Positions 1-12,024 of a stretch of DNA of 64,000 bases are shown here, piece after piece. Source of the DNA: Dastarcus helophoroides (Eukaryota; Arthropoda; Insecta; Coleoptera; Bothrideridae); NCBI GenBank assembly GCA_028583605.1, contig CM053326.1:15168587-15232586 (forward strand), in the 5' to 3' direction. The stretch's first letter is position 1, and every line of letters starts with the position of its first letter. The notes under the pieces are model-generated. The model ran no database searches and was not told the DNA's origin. It worked only from the letters and a program-made list of their open reading frames with translations. Made by a program: the position numbers and the translations under genes.

Positions 1-645
1 CAGTGAAAATCCTGAAAAATTTCAAAGAAATTTTAGAAGTGAAAATCGTAGAAAAAATGCAATTTCTCAAGAAACTGAGAATTTACAAAAAGTTTAAAAT
101 TTTAATTTTTTAAATAAAAGTTCGGTTGACTACGGAAAGGTATAAAAAGGCCGACATTTTAGAAAAAAAGTCAGAACTTTCAGAAGTAGTACTTAAATAC
201 TTGGACAAAGATGCAAATTTTTAAAATAAGTGGATATCTTAAAAAAGGTGAAAAAACAGTAAGAATTCTGAAAAAAATTCAAAACTGACAAAAGTGGAAA
301 TTTATAAAAAAATGCATTTTTTCTTCAAAAACTTTGAATTTTCAAAAAAGTCGAATTTTTCGATGATTGAAATAAAAGTCCAATTTACTATATAAAGGTC
401 AAAACTTCAAAAAAAATAACATTTTTGGAAAAAAGTTAAAATAGTAATAAAACAAACACAAATAAATGTCAAAACTTTGAAAAGTACCTAGTTTAAAGTA
501 AACAAACATGCAAATTTTTGAAAATAAGTGTATATCTTGAAAAAGATACAGGTTTTTTTTAGAAAAAATATTACTGAAAATTTGAAATAAAGTTCAAAAA
601 TTTCAAAATTCATTTCGCAAAAATATTATCATAATGGTCATTGGA
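1..645. repeat. Degenerate AAAAAGT(C/T)-AAATTT tandem-like array
   Basis: A run of loosely repeated units of about 20-35 bp, each resembling gaaaaaagtcaaaatttt (for example near 165-185, 295-310, 345-365 and 405-440). No open frame is supported. The same word pattern fills 32050-33160 and recurs near 3480-3560 and 44940-45080. It may be an old diverged minisatellite, or simply A-rich slippage-prone sequence. The array may continue left of the window. Confidence 0.5.
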
Positions 646-2143
646 CAAAAATTTTACTTGTGGAGTCTACATTTTCAAAAAATAATGACTTTAATTTAGG
701 CAACATCTTATTTTAGGGTTGAACTTTAGACTTCTTTTTGCCGAATACAATAAAAATAAGCTGAAATATGCGAAGTTATGACAAATATGTCAACATCTCA
801 AAAATATGCAAAATATGCAAGCATATGCAAGTTGCATATAATCCGCTCTCCACTCATAAGTATATTTTTATCGTATGTATTAATAAATTTGTAATCGAAC
901 TAAATCCTCAGATATAATACTAGTGGAACTTTGGAAAAAAAGTATGGAAAATTACCAATTAAATTTATAAATGGTAATAAAGTAGAAATTTGCATTTAAG
1001 ATTTAAAAATAATTTTGTACAACCGAGGTGAGGGCAAATTATTGAAGATGATGGTTGTGGGTAACGAATTTTTTAAATGGTAACTAGTGAACATGTTTCT
1101 GGTACATGTATTTAGATAAGTTTAATAAAACGGTTACAACGGCAGTCACGACTTAGATGAAGAATAAAGATCATAAAACAAAAGGTTTCAACCCTCGTAT
1201 TATGTATATAGACATACAGCGTAGTAAAATCCAATTTAAATGTACCCGTAAGTTTCAAGGGATACCCTGTTTTGAATGTTCAAACAGTTGGATTTAATAA
1301 AATAGATTTTTTCCCCAATTCGATCACCAAAATATAACTAAGGCGTAGATATAAAATAAATGGTTAGGAATCTCTGAAAGCATGTGTTAAAGCAAAACTA
1401 GTTTATACATTTTTATTCAGGATGAAGAGAACATTCTGTTCAAAATTAATGACTTTCCTTTGCATAACCATATTATCTTTGGGGTGAAAGACATAATCGT
1501 AAAAATTTGTTTTTATTTGGAACATCAAAATCGTTGATGATTATGCACTTTGCTTTATAACGCGTTCATTTTGAATACTTGTTTCTCATTAAATTTGTCC
1601 ATTTAAAGTTTGTTATTCACAAATGTCATAGTCACTTTCACAAAGCTTGGTCTTTTTATCTCTACCTTATTCCAAGCAAAATGAAAAAAAAATCTGAATT
1701 ACCCGACGTTTTTTAAGGTGTCATGATTAATTTGACTGGGATTTAAAAATAAAACATAATGGCAACATTCTACTCATTAGAATTTAACTTTTTCTCAAAT
1801 AATTTGCTGTTAATAACAACATTTAGACCATAATCTTTTTAACGTATATATAAAAATTTCAAATAAAATCAAAATATTACACTTTTACTAGAAATTTTCG
1901 GTAAAAATTTAACATTTTCAAACATCGGAAGTTTTTTAAAACTTTACCTTTTTCCAGTTTTATACCGGATAGAACCTTTCCTTTAAGAAATAATGTAAAA
2001 ATAATAAATTAATTCTCCAGTAAAACATCCTCTTTTTATAAATAAATAATGTTATCCTTCTTCCATATTATACCTTTTATACGAATCTCAATGAGAACGA
2101 AACATAGATGTTCAATACTACGACGATTCACCATTTTTATATT
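646..2143. other. Gene-free AT-rich stretch
   Basis: No exon, transposase or long repeat is recognised. The only local structure is a short cluster of atgcaa/ttgcat words at about 805-840. It is probably intronic sequence of the dopamine receptor locus or sequence upstream of it. Confidence 0.5.
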
Positions 2144-2144
2144 A

Positions 2145-3310
2145 TACAGGTTGAACCAAATTTTATTTCCACTACAGGAATCTCGGAAACGGTTAGATAT
2201 ACAAGGAAGCTTAAATTGGCAAATTAGTGCAGAATTTAATGCCTAACAACATTCCGCTGAGAAAACAATTGCATTCCAATTCGTCTTGATTTTATTTAGA
2301 AAAAACCGAAAATCGCCATTTTTAATAATCAGTTGTAACTTGTTTATTTGAAGTCCGATCGAAAAAAATCAAAAACCTTAGTTTGCTGTTTTTAAGGCTT
2401 TTTCATTGGTGTAGGTTATTTTTTTCTGAACCAAACTGTTTCCAAGAAAATTATGTCAACTTTGTTATTTTTTATGGACATCATATTGAATTTTATCATT
2501 TTGGAATTTAGCACATTTTTCTTATTAATCTGAGATATGTCACGGCATGTTTTGATTGTGCCAAAGTGGGTTAAATATATTTATTTATTATTTAAAAAGA
2601 ATCAGAGTAGGCAATGCAATTGCTATAGCTCTTAATAATAAAAAGGACAGTCCCTAAAAAAACAATAATTTTTATTTAAAAAACAATAATATTGTAACAA
2701 AATGTATAATATTGCAATACTTATTAATAATCGTAACGTGCATGATTCCCTTTAATTGACGTAATTCTCAGAACATACTAAGAATTTTATTGGAGGCGAC
2801 TTTCCCATAACTCATACAAAAGTGTGCATTATAGACTTTTCTAGAAGTTAAGTATTCTAAGATGGATAATGTGCATAAATATGAGAGTCATTTCTAATGT
2901 TACTTTGTTAGATATTTTACCTTACACAAATAAGTATTTGATGTTAAAAAAAAATTTGTAAAAATTGCCATCAAAATTTTAGATTATCTACATGTTTTCA
3001 TAGAAACACACCTTTTAGAGGGGTGCATGCACGTTACGATTATACTAATAACTGTTTCAATATTGCACAATTTGTTACAATAGTTTTAGTTTTTTACAAT
3101 TGTGGTTACGTATTAAACGAGTTACAGCTGATTATTAAAAATGGCGATTTTCAGTTTTTTCTATATAAAATTAAGACGAATTGGAATTCGATTGTTTTCT
3201 TAGCAGAATATTGTTAAGCATTAAATTCTGCACTACTTTGCCCACTTAAGCTTCCTTGTATCTCTAATGGTTTACGAGATCCCTGTAGTGGAAATTTGGT
3301 CCTATCTGTA
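2145..3310. mobile_element. Palindromic-armed non-autonomous element, family A copy 1
   Basis: The left end reads tacaggttgaaccaaatttt and the reverse complement of the right end reads tacagataggaccaaatttc; both run into a shared ccactacagg. The left arm (2145-2573) carries blocks about a gaattccaattcgtctt-like word and a matrix of A-tracts. The right arm (about 3100-3310) is the inverted, shorter version, so part of it is lost. The centre (about 2700-3060) is unique but matches the centre of the copy at 35291-38385 in reverse orientation. It has no coding capacity. This is a foldback or MITE-like DNA element. Confidence 0.75.
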
Positions 3311-4652
3311 AACAGGGTGCACCATAAGTAATGGTACACACAGCAATGGTTGATTTTTCGAATGAAAATAATGTGATTAAGTTACATTTACCTTATAGCA
3401 AAAGTTGATATTAACAGAAATAATTTCCTATGAAAGATTTTGTATATTTTGTCAAAATTTAAAATTAAAAATAAAATTAAAAAAGAAAACAAATTTTAAA
3501 ATTACCTTCCAAATTTTGAGAGAAAAGTCAATATTTGTAAGAAAAGTTTAAACTAGAGTATTTGAGTCTTTTCATAAAATTTCCCTCACAATTTTTAATT
3601 ACTTTACTCAACAAAGTATTACTTATTTTCGAAACTTTTGACTTTAATGAAATGTGGACCCCTCGTTTTTTTTGCAAAAGCGATATTAATTTATAAACTT
3701 AAACTTTTTATATCGAAATCTTTGGTTTAAACTTCACCAACTTCACAGCATCACTTGTGGTTACTTTTGAGGTTGTGGATTCGCCTTCGGTCTCTTCAGT
3801 TATCACTCGACCAATCAGACACCGTAAACTTGTAAAATCAAGGTTTAAAATGACTTAAACAAAAAAAAATATATTTCTTGATAGTATTGGAAATTTCATC
3901 TAATTCTTTGAATTTCTTATTTCAGCTTTTTTCAATAAATAAATCTAAAAAAATCAATATTTTTAATAAACAAATCTAAAAAAATCAGATAACTAGTGGT
4001 TCTTTTTTTATATTTTATTTTGCGGGGGAAGCCTTGGATATAATGTAAATTTTAACAAATTTAAATAGGTAAAGATTTTGGTTTTGGCTGAAAACAGAAC
4101 ACAGACTGAAATGCTCTTTTAGTTTCACCCACAATTGTAGTTTTAGTCGGTCTCTAAGTAAAGAAGGTTAAATTTAGTAAACATTGGAGATTTAAAAAAT
4201 ATAATGGAAATTTTGAGAAAAGCCGAAATTTGATAAACTAACAATTTAAATTTAATCTTGTGCCTGAAAATTTGTTGCTTGAAAGACAGATATATAGGTT
4301 GAGTTTAATATTTTGCCTTTAGTTATTTTCTAGTCCATATTTTAAAATACATTTTTCTGATTGAATATAAAAATGCTTTAAAAGAACTTGAAAACTTAAG
4401 TGTAAGCTATAAATCCAACTCGCAAAATAATCAATTTTGGCCTAACTAAATTTTTCTTCTCATTTCCCTTCATGATGCGAATGTCGTATTTGACACGTTG
4501 GCAAAAAAACTTGCCCATCTATGTTCTAAACTATAAACTAACAAAGACCTGAATAAAAGCATCAAATAAATATGAGATATGTGCATTTCAATGGAGCAAT
4601 TTTGGATAAAATGTGCAAATAGTTTCAGGAAAAATGCAATTAAATGCCATAA
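3311..4652. other. Gene-free AT-rich stretch
   Basis: No gene is recognised. An acagggtgcacca word at about 3313 resembles a transposon terminus but no partner end was found. A short GAAAAGTC-type patch lies at about 3480-3560. Confidence 0.45.
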
Positions 4653-5796
4653 TTCAGGGTAATTCAGTCATGATAGCATTAATTTTAAGGGAAGGTAGAG
4701 AAAAATGAGCATAATATAAATATCTGATCAAAAAAATATTTTCAGGTATAATTACGCTGAAAAAATTTTTAAATTATAATTTAAAACTCCTTTTGAGCTA
4801 TCACTGATTCCAAAGCCCCAAGACCCACATAAATAGAAAGAAGAAGAATTTACTGGCTGCCAAGACAAAACAAACAAACAAATATTGCCTAGGTTATGTC
4901 TAAATGACAATACCAAAACACTAAATGATCCTGTCGGCACCAATGATTGCGAAAAAGTAGTTGGGTGATTTGCTTTTTTATATGAAAATCGGGTAACAAC
5001 GAATTGTAGAAGAAAATTACGCGAAAATAAAAAAGGTGAAATCGCGAGATGGATGTAAACGTTGATATCAGCGCTGCAAGTAATGAATTAAATTCGCTGT
5101 TGTGGGTGCAAGTGTTAAAAGTGGTTAATACTGGAGAGTTATTTCCTGACGTTTTATTTTTTGTGACTCTCTGCGATACGATGGGAATTTTTTAAACCAT
5201 GTGTAGTTTACCGAAGAATCATTGACTTTTTTCGTACGCACCCGACAGGTCCTAAAATAGTTCGGAAAAGGAGACACTCAAGTATTAATGTAAATACACT
5301 GTACCTATTCTGACTGCTGGGCTAGCACCGACATATTTTTTATAAACAACAACCGTCGTATCTTTATTTATTTTGTAGAATTAATGTTTTAGTTTGAGTC
5401 GTTTATGTTCGTTTATTTTTTAAATATGCATTCATCAGACCGATTAATTAACGAAACAAAAAAAAATGTAAACATTTTAGGTATACGAAGATACAAATAC
5501 TTATTCGTCAAAATAACTAAGTAGAGATTTGTTGTCCAGTTAATTAGCGATGTTTCGCCCTCGCTAGTCCGTCTTATCATTGCAGCTGGTAAGATGGATA
5601 ATAACGTGATAAGCGTTCTGTTGCCGCAAAGCATTTAATGTGGTCAGTAAGCGCCGGGCTTTTGGTGGTCAGCTATGTTGATTTGAGTCTATTTTAAAAA
5701 AGTCGAATACGATTTTATTTTTCGATTTTCTGTCTTTATTAAGCCTTCCGAACACGTATTTAAAATAAATACCACTATGACTGAATCACCCTGTAC
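4653..5796 (+). mobile_element. Decayed DDE transposon with cagggt(g/a)attcagtcat termini
   Basis: The left terminus is cagggtaattcagtcatgat, and the reverse complement of the right terminus is gtacagggtgattcagtcat, giving inverted ends about 1.14 kb apart. Between them, the + strand carries a transposase remnant at 5047-5385. A related fragment at 31190-31640 shares the same core. The family looks like an IS630/Tc1/mariner-type element, judged from the FTDES-like core. No intact frame remains. Confidence 0.6.
5047..5385 (+). pseudogene. DDE transposase remnant (IS630/Tc1/mariner type)
   Basis: Reading across stops and frameshifts gives NFLNHV, a stop, then SLPKNHstopLFS, which lines up with the FLNxVLFTDESxF block that holds the first catalytic aspartate in this transposase class. 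Upstream, WVQVLKVVNTGELFPD resembles the RVQxLxxxDxxxR segment that normally precedes it. The same arrangement is seen at 31190-31640 (VFFTDKSLFF), where the aspartate is visible and the glutamate has become lysine. The frame is broken several times and cannot encode a working enzyme. The assignment rests on motif order only. Confidence 0.45.
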
Positions 5797-8700
5797 AGAC
5801 AAAAAGATAATTTCAATAGAGATCAAGGAACTACGTTATTAATAAATTGATCTATCGATGACTAGTAGTAGCTTTTACTTAAAGATAAACACTCATTCTT
5901 AAATATTTTGAGAAAAAAATAGCAATTGATAAAAAAATCCAAATTATACAGTGTGTCCCAAGACTAGAGTACTAAGGAAATTTCCTTTTTATTTGTGGGC
6001 TTATAAGAAAGACTCATTCTTTATAAAAACTCATGCTTCGTATTACATCACAGAAAATGACATATTTGTGAGATTTTTTGTACAGGGAGTAATTATTAAA
6101 CTGTTCAAGATTATATTGTTTTTATTTTCGGCTATATCGAAAATTGTTACTAAAAAATGTTGTTTCTAATTAGAAAAAATGCTTAAAAATAAAATGTTGG
6201 TTAATTTTTAAAAATTAGGCTAAACACTTTGCAAATCAAGGTTAAATACAAGAACATAAAGAAATGTCTAATAATAATAACAAGTGATTAAACTAAAACA
6301 TCATCATTCAAAGGTATTACCACCCACTTCGGTACAAATTTCTAACTTTCTTTATAATTCTCTATAGCCATTTTGTATCTGTTAGTTGCAGTTTCTAAAT
6401 TCAGGGTCTTGGAAAAAAAAAACACCGGTTTCGATCTTGTTAGATCTCCTCAGTTTGGCATAGTCAAGTCGAACATAACAAATGCTACAAGCAAAATTTT
6501 AAATGTTCCCAAATATAATTTGTGATGACACTGAATCTTCTGAGCTGTCTGGAAAAAAAAACCATCTTGGAGGTGATACCCAATCAAATCAAATATTATT
6601 GTTGATTTGTTAATACTAAGGAATTAATTTACATTTTCACTTTTTTTGTCGATTAAGTAAAATTAAATTTTGTTTTAGTATTATGAATCACGCTTTGAGG
6701 TGTTTTCACAAGTAACTACAAATTTCTAGGTATAGAGCCACCTAGCGTATGTGGAAGGAACTATGGAATAGCTCCAACAACAGTCATGCAAGCAGAATAG
6801 AATCAGAGTGCAGTAATGCACACATTTAGAGGGTTATTAGAGGGTTATTATAGTTCAAATCTATTCTATTTGCAAAATTTTATGAAAATAAATTAAAATA
6901 TTGAATTTTGGCATTTTTTTTGTAGTTCTAAATCATGTCTTTAAACAACATTTTTTGATACTATTTAAAAAAGCATTTTATTCCATGTACAAAAAAATAA
7001 AGTAAATAATGTCATTTCCAGTGATTTAAGGTTAAGTAGAAGTTTTTATAAAGAAGGACACTGCATATTACACGTTTACGCATAAAAAATCCTGAGAGTA
7101 ACTCAAGTGTTAAACAAACATTTTTAGAATAAACGAGCTACAGCAATCGTAAGTTGTGCAAGAAAAATAGATTTTGTTTAATTGTGACTAGAATTACGGT
7201 TAAAATATTTTGAAGATTTGAAAAAGCCTGTTTTTAGGCGCTAGAATCATTTTTTATTTCAAAAATAATGTAAACCTAATTTTATGCAATTAGGTTCAAA
7301 AACCTTAAATATAATTTAACTTTCTGTGACAACTACAACGCATAACACAAATTTTTATTGCTTTTATAGCTTTAGATTTAAATAATAGGAGCCATATCAC
7401 TTGCGTAAACACTCTCGTTTCTGTGACATATGAACCGACTGCAATTGACAGATTTCGCTGTATGGAAGGTCGAGCCAATTTACAAAACAGGCATTTTCAA
7501 GGCTGTCTGAAAACATTAAAACAAGTGCCAAAAAGATGCCAAAAATTTGAAAACCTTCCTGAAAATATGTATTCAATGAGAAAATTACATTTTCTATTGG
7601 CATTCCAAAGACAAGTTCCGACGCATACCAACTTTAGATCAAGTTCTGGATTACATAGGTCTACATTATAATTAATGTATTATACTTTTGTTCCACGTGT
7701 ACTTATTAGCAATATCGATGTTATAATTTTTAAACCACATAAAAAATAATTGAATTCCGGCAAGCTAAATTGTAAACGTTCCTTTTTACATAAGGTTTAA
7801 ATGGGACTGACATATGTAGAAATGTATTACAATTTTATGAAAGACAAACCTGCACTAGCCATGGAGCAGTGTAAAAACATAATTAGGTCAATCATAAAAA
7901 ACGTATAGTTAGGCAGAGGAAATTTTTACATTCGATGTTTAACTTCTTAAGGCTACCAAAGGGAAAACAAATATGTTATGGATTATATTATTGTTATTTA
8001 CAGCTCTTTACACAAATTATAAGGAAAACTACATTCCACAATTTCATAAACGTAACGAGAAAGCTACATTAGCAAACCACGGGGTTTATTTATATAGCGG
8101 TGTCATACAATTTAACTGTGTTATATTTTACACTGTAACAGCAAAGAACTTCCCAGAGCTTTACACATATTAATTAAACTTATCTGAGTCTTCGCCACAT
8201 GGACTTATACAACCTAGAATGTTTCCCCTTGATATATATTACCTAACACCGCAGAATCTTAAGGGCTAAAACTTTACGGGGCATGCATAAGAAGCGAACT
8301 TCGGTTTTTGCCTTAGTTTTAATTAACAGAACCTACCTTGTCGAAAGGAGCTTCCGCTGCCAACTTTAATACTGCAATATTTAGCAAATCGCCCTACTTC
8401 CTGTACCGTATAAAAGATACATAAATATCCCTGAAAATGTCCTCAACAGGTACTTTTAATTACTCTCTTGTTCATAATACATTACTTAGCGACTCGCTTC
8501 ATAACGCAATTTAATGTTCACGGTTAATGAGATATTAAATCGAGGTAAAAAAAAGGTTCAGAAGGCACATTCTTGTAATTTAAAAAATCTTTGAGAAGTA
8601 AAAATTCATTTCTGTTATCGTGCAATGCGCAATTATTTGCATTTTCTGGAATTAAATATCTTGTTGCTTGTTGAATATAGCTTTTATACAATAATAGCTA

Positions 8701-9280
8701 CTTGCATTGGGCTCGCCTGAGGGGGCAATATCTAGACTAACATGCATGCATGTGATTTACTTGTCTAAATATGTAAATCGCTTTAGTAGTTTTATTTGGA
8801 GTAATTTATACTATTGTTTCTAACTATATTATATATTTCGTAATAATTCGTGATGAGTGCAAAATATGTTGATTTTCAGTATTCTCTAATGAACAAGGGG
8901 CAACATACAATTATGAAAATTTACACTAAATAGTTCCATTTTAAAACAAATCTTCTACCTAATTTACTTTCATAATAAGATATTGCATTAACGTGCCAAT
9001 AAGCGTTTTTTATTCTTGGACATTCTAATTTACATGATATGATTTATGACAGTTGATATTCAACCAATCCAGTTCATAAAATCAGAAAACGGAGGGGATA
9101 GCGATGCGATCTGTGGTTCTACGGACACAATGTTTTTGAAAAGAGAAATATTTCTCTTACGTGTTTAATTTTTCATGTGATGTTATTTGTAAAACATCAT
9201 CAGAAATAAACACATCTATTAAAAAACCAAGAATTCGGAAATCAGAAATATGAAACTTGTTACATTGATGAATGGAAGTA
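5797..9280. other. Gene-free AT-rich stretch
   Basis: No exon or known repeat could be supported. A word tatacagtgtgtcccaagac at about 5948 looks like a transposon end without a partner. At 7397-7671 both strands are open for about 70-80 codons, but neither reading resembles a known family or has convincing splice or start context. A small direct repeat (agagggttatt, twice) lies at about 6828-6850. Confidence 0.45.
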
Positions 9281-11402
9281 CAATCGAAACTGGATAAAGA
9301 GGTTTTGGGAGCCTGTTTTTATTCCCACGTAGTCGAAACCGGAAGTAACGACACTGAAGGGACCATATAATTACGGACGCTATAAGCGGTAGTTGTTATA
9401 AGCAATATAGATAAGTATATATGAACATAATTTGAATATGCAATATAAATGTGCATATTATGTATGTATTTAATTTAAATATACCTAATAAATAGGTATT
9501 CGCTGTATGAACCGGTATGCAAATAAAATGTCAAAAAACTGAACAAAAAATTTATTGTAAAAATACCTTACTTCCGTACAATTAGTTTTTAAAGTAATGG
9601 TGTTTTTTCTTAATTTGAGTTTCAAAAGTATTTTGCATTTAAAATTTCTTGGTTAACATCAAAATTAAAATCTTCTTTAAAAGCGATAAATTTTTGTAGA
9701 GTTGTGGTAGCCTTAATAGCCTTGCATAGTGTTGTTGGTTGAAACTGTCTGTGTTGTGATTACTTTCGATTTCTGCTAAAATCTCTTCATCAGTAACTGG
9801 GGCACACATGGCAACATTCTCATCTATTCCTATGAACTTCTTTATTTCAATTCTTGGTTTTATGGCTAAGTGAGTAGCCAATTGAGCTAGACGTACGTTA
9901 TCGTCTTTATCTGTTGGAGACTGAAGTCGTCTTGCAAGCGGAATATCATCATCTTCGTCTTCTGGTGATGCAGAAAGATCTTTGAAACCTGCATGGCGAA
10001 AGCAGTTGACTATAGTGGCCTGCGTTATCTTTTCCCAAGCTTCTGATATCATTAGAATTGCATCCAGAATGCTAACACTTTTTGTATTTTTGCCGTTTTC
10101 AACATTCAGAAGCATTTGCAGCAATTGAAGTTTTCTACATTATGTATTTAGAGCTTTTATCACCCCTTGGTCCATTTATTGTAATGCAGAGGTGACATTA
10201 AGTGGCAAAAAGACAAGTTTTATGCATTTTAGATTGGGAACGACGGGGTGAACAGGACAATTGTCTACTAAGAGAAGAATTTTGTTACCTTTGATTTAAA
10301 TTGTGCATCCCAGTTTCGAAGCCATTTTTAAAAAATCTGTGACGTCATCCAAGATCTAGTGTGGTTTTCGTATGTTACAGGTAATAAATGAATGTTCTTA
10401 AAACAACGCGGTTTTTTAACTTTTCCAATTACTAAAAGTTTTTGTTTACGCGATCCAGTCATGTTCGCAGAAACCAATACCGTAATTCTTGCTTTAGACA
10501 ACTTCCCACCCTTACATTGCTTCCCTTTGAATTTAAGTGTCTTATCAGGGGTCAAGTTAAAAAGCAGTGCAGTTTCGTCCGCATTAAAGATTTCCTCTGG
10601 CTTGCATCCTTCGCACAGTGCAGGCCACTTATGAGGTAGCCCCTCTTCTGTCCTACCTTCAGGAACACCAGCAGCTTTAGCACAAACTTTTTCTGCCACA
10701 ATATTAGGACGAGTACGGGAAACGTTGTATCCAAGATGATGAGCAATCAAAATTTTCATTTCCCATAAGATGATCGAAATCGTTGGCTTTTTGTTGCGAG
10801 ATCGGACCACTTATTGGGACGTTGTTTGCTCTCTGGTGTTGAAACCATTTTAATAGATCGTTTAATTTTCAAAGAATTGTTTTCAAAAAGAGTTTTTATT
10901 TTATTCTTATTCTTTCAAATTGTTGATATAGTAGAATGTGAGGCTCCACATTCTTTTGCGATTTTGCCATTAGACTCGCCATTTTCTAATCTCCATATAA
11001 TGTGTGATTTTTCTTCTATATTAAACACCTTTCTCTTTTTTTGCGACATAGTGACGTTAAAATACACGATCAAAACCAAAATTAATAAAAACAACGACAC
11101 GATGATACATATGAGCTGCCAAATGACGCACTTAATACGCAATGTCAAAAGCCAAGGGTCGCGGACGAGAGATAAAACAATCGTTCATAGAATATAATAA
11201 GGTTTAAAATAATGCTTTATTACCTTTAGCGATATGATGTATGATGGTTGGTCGTTATAACCGAATAATTTCGATAAATTTCGTCGTTTTAAGCGATATG
11301 TTTATGTAAGTGTTTACTTAGAGATTCAGCCGGGACCTTGCCATTTCGTCGTAATAGCCGATCCGTCGTTGTAAACGATGTCGTTATATCCAGTTTCCAC
11401 TG
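9281..11402 (-). mobile_element. Tigger-type (pogo superfamily) DNA transposon, decayed
   Basis: The right end, read inward on the minus strand, is cagtggaaactggatataac and the left end is caatcgaaactggataaaga. These are typical Tigger terminal repeats, and both are flanked by the TA target dinucleotide (9279-9280 and 11403-11404). The element is about 2.1 kb. It encodes one transposase on the minus strand, now interrupted by stops and frameshifts. The sub-terminal sequence repeats gataacgac-like words, also usual for this family. Confidence 0.88.
9639..11049 (-). pseudogene. Tigger-like transposase pseudogene
   Basis: The start MSQKKRKVFNIEEK at 11049 leads into a helix-turn-helix of the CENP-B/psq type (KSHIIWRLENGES, then KIAKECGASHSTIS). 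Then come the DDE_1 core pieces: FNADETALLF (first aspartate, about 10590), LLVDNCPVHP (second aspartate, about 10275) and MDQGVI (third aspartate, about 10175, directly after an in-frame stop). The C-terminal piece, 9639-10124, continues with NCFRHAGF, usual for Tigger proteins, and an acidic stretch. All three catalytic aspartates can be seen, but the frame is broken at least three times. It cuts and pastes DNA in living relatives; this copy is dead. Confidence 0.85.
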
Positions 11403-11412
11403 TATTTGCGAA

Positions 11413-12024
11413 GGTGGATTGATAAGTCCAGTAAAAATGAAACAAAGAGCTACTTTTTTCGAATAAGTATCATTTATTTTTCAGCGTAATCTCCTTTTAG
11501 AGCTATAAACTTGGTTAGACGGACGCTAAAGTTTTTTGATCCCCTGTTTGTAGTAATATTTTACAAGGCCCTCAAAATATGCCTTAGTTTGGGGGATAAC
11601 CTTCAAATCAGTTCCAAATCTTAGTCCCCCAAACCATTTTTTCCAAGCCATTGAAAAAAGGAAGAAATCACTCGAGCAGCACCTTCCGTGCTTGTTTTAC
11701 CACAACGAAACTCACTAAATTACTTGTAAATCATCTTAAGCGACGAAAAGGATTGACCATAATATTCATCAAGAGGTTTTTTTCATTTCCGTGATGGGTT
11801 TGCGTGAAAAGTAATGTTTTATCAACAGTCGAAATTAACTTTTTTCCATTTTAACAGCGAAAGAACGACTTATCCGGTCTAAACGACTGACAAAGTAATA
11901 CTAATTTAAATATCAGTATGAAATTTTGTATATGCATTCTAAAAACAATGGCCTATACAAACATTTTATAACTTGTATACTAGTATTACAGCTTTATTCA
12001 TTTTTACCGGACTTATCAATCTGC
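11413..12024 (-). mobile_element. Internally deleted mariner (Tc1/mariner)
   Basis: Inverted ends read aaggtggattgataagtcca on the left and, reverse complemented, agcagattgataagtccggt on the right; this resembles mariner termini with a GATAAGTCC core. The minus strand keeps an N-terminal scrap, FSEFRCGKTSTEG (about 11690), matching the FRxGRTSTED block of irritans-type mariners. It also keeps the transposase tail FIALKGDYAEK followed by a stop (about 11500). The catalytic middle is missing. The element sits only about 10 bp from the right end of the Tigger element. At about 0.6 kb it is half the usual 1.3 kb length. Confidence 0.8.

Noticed and set aside
5030..5075. MDVNVDISAAS-like reading as a receptor TM3 exon (AMDVxCSTSS)
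   Set aside because: Only the MDV matches; the rest fits the transposase remnant, and no splice sites flank it.
7397..7671. Both-strand open frames as a host exon
   Set aside because: No family similarity, no convincing splice sites, no start context.
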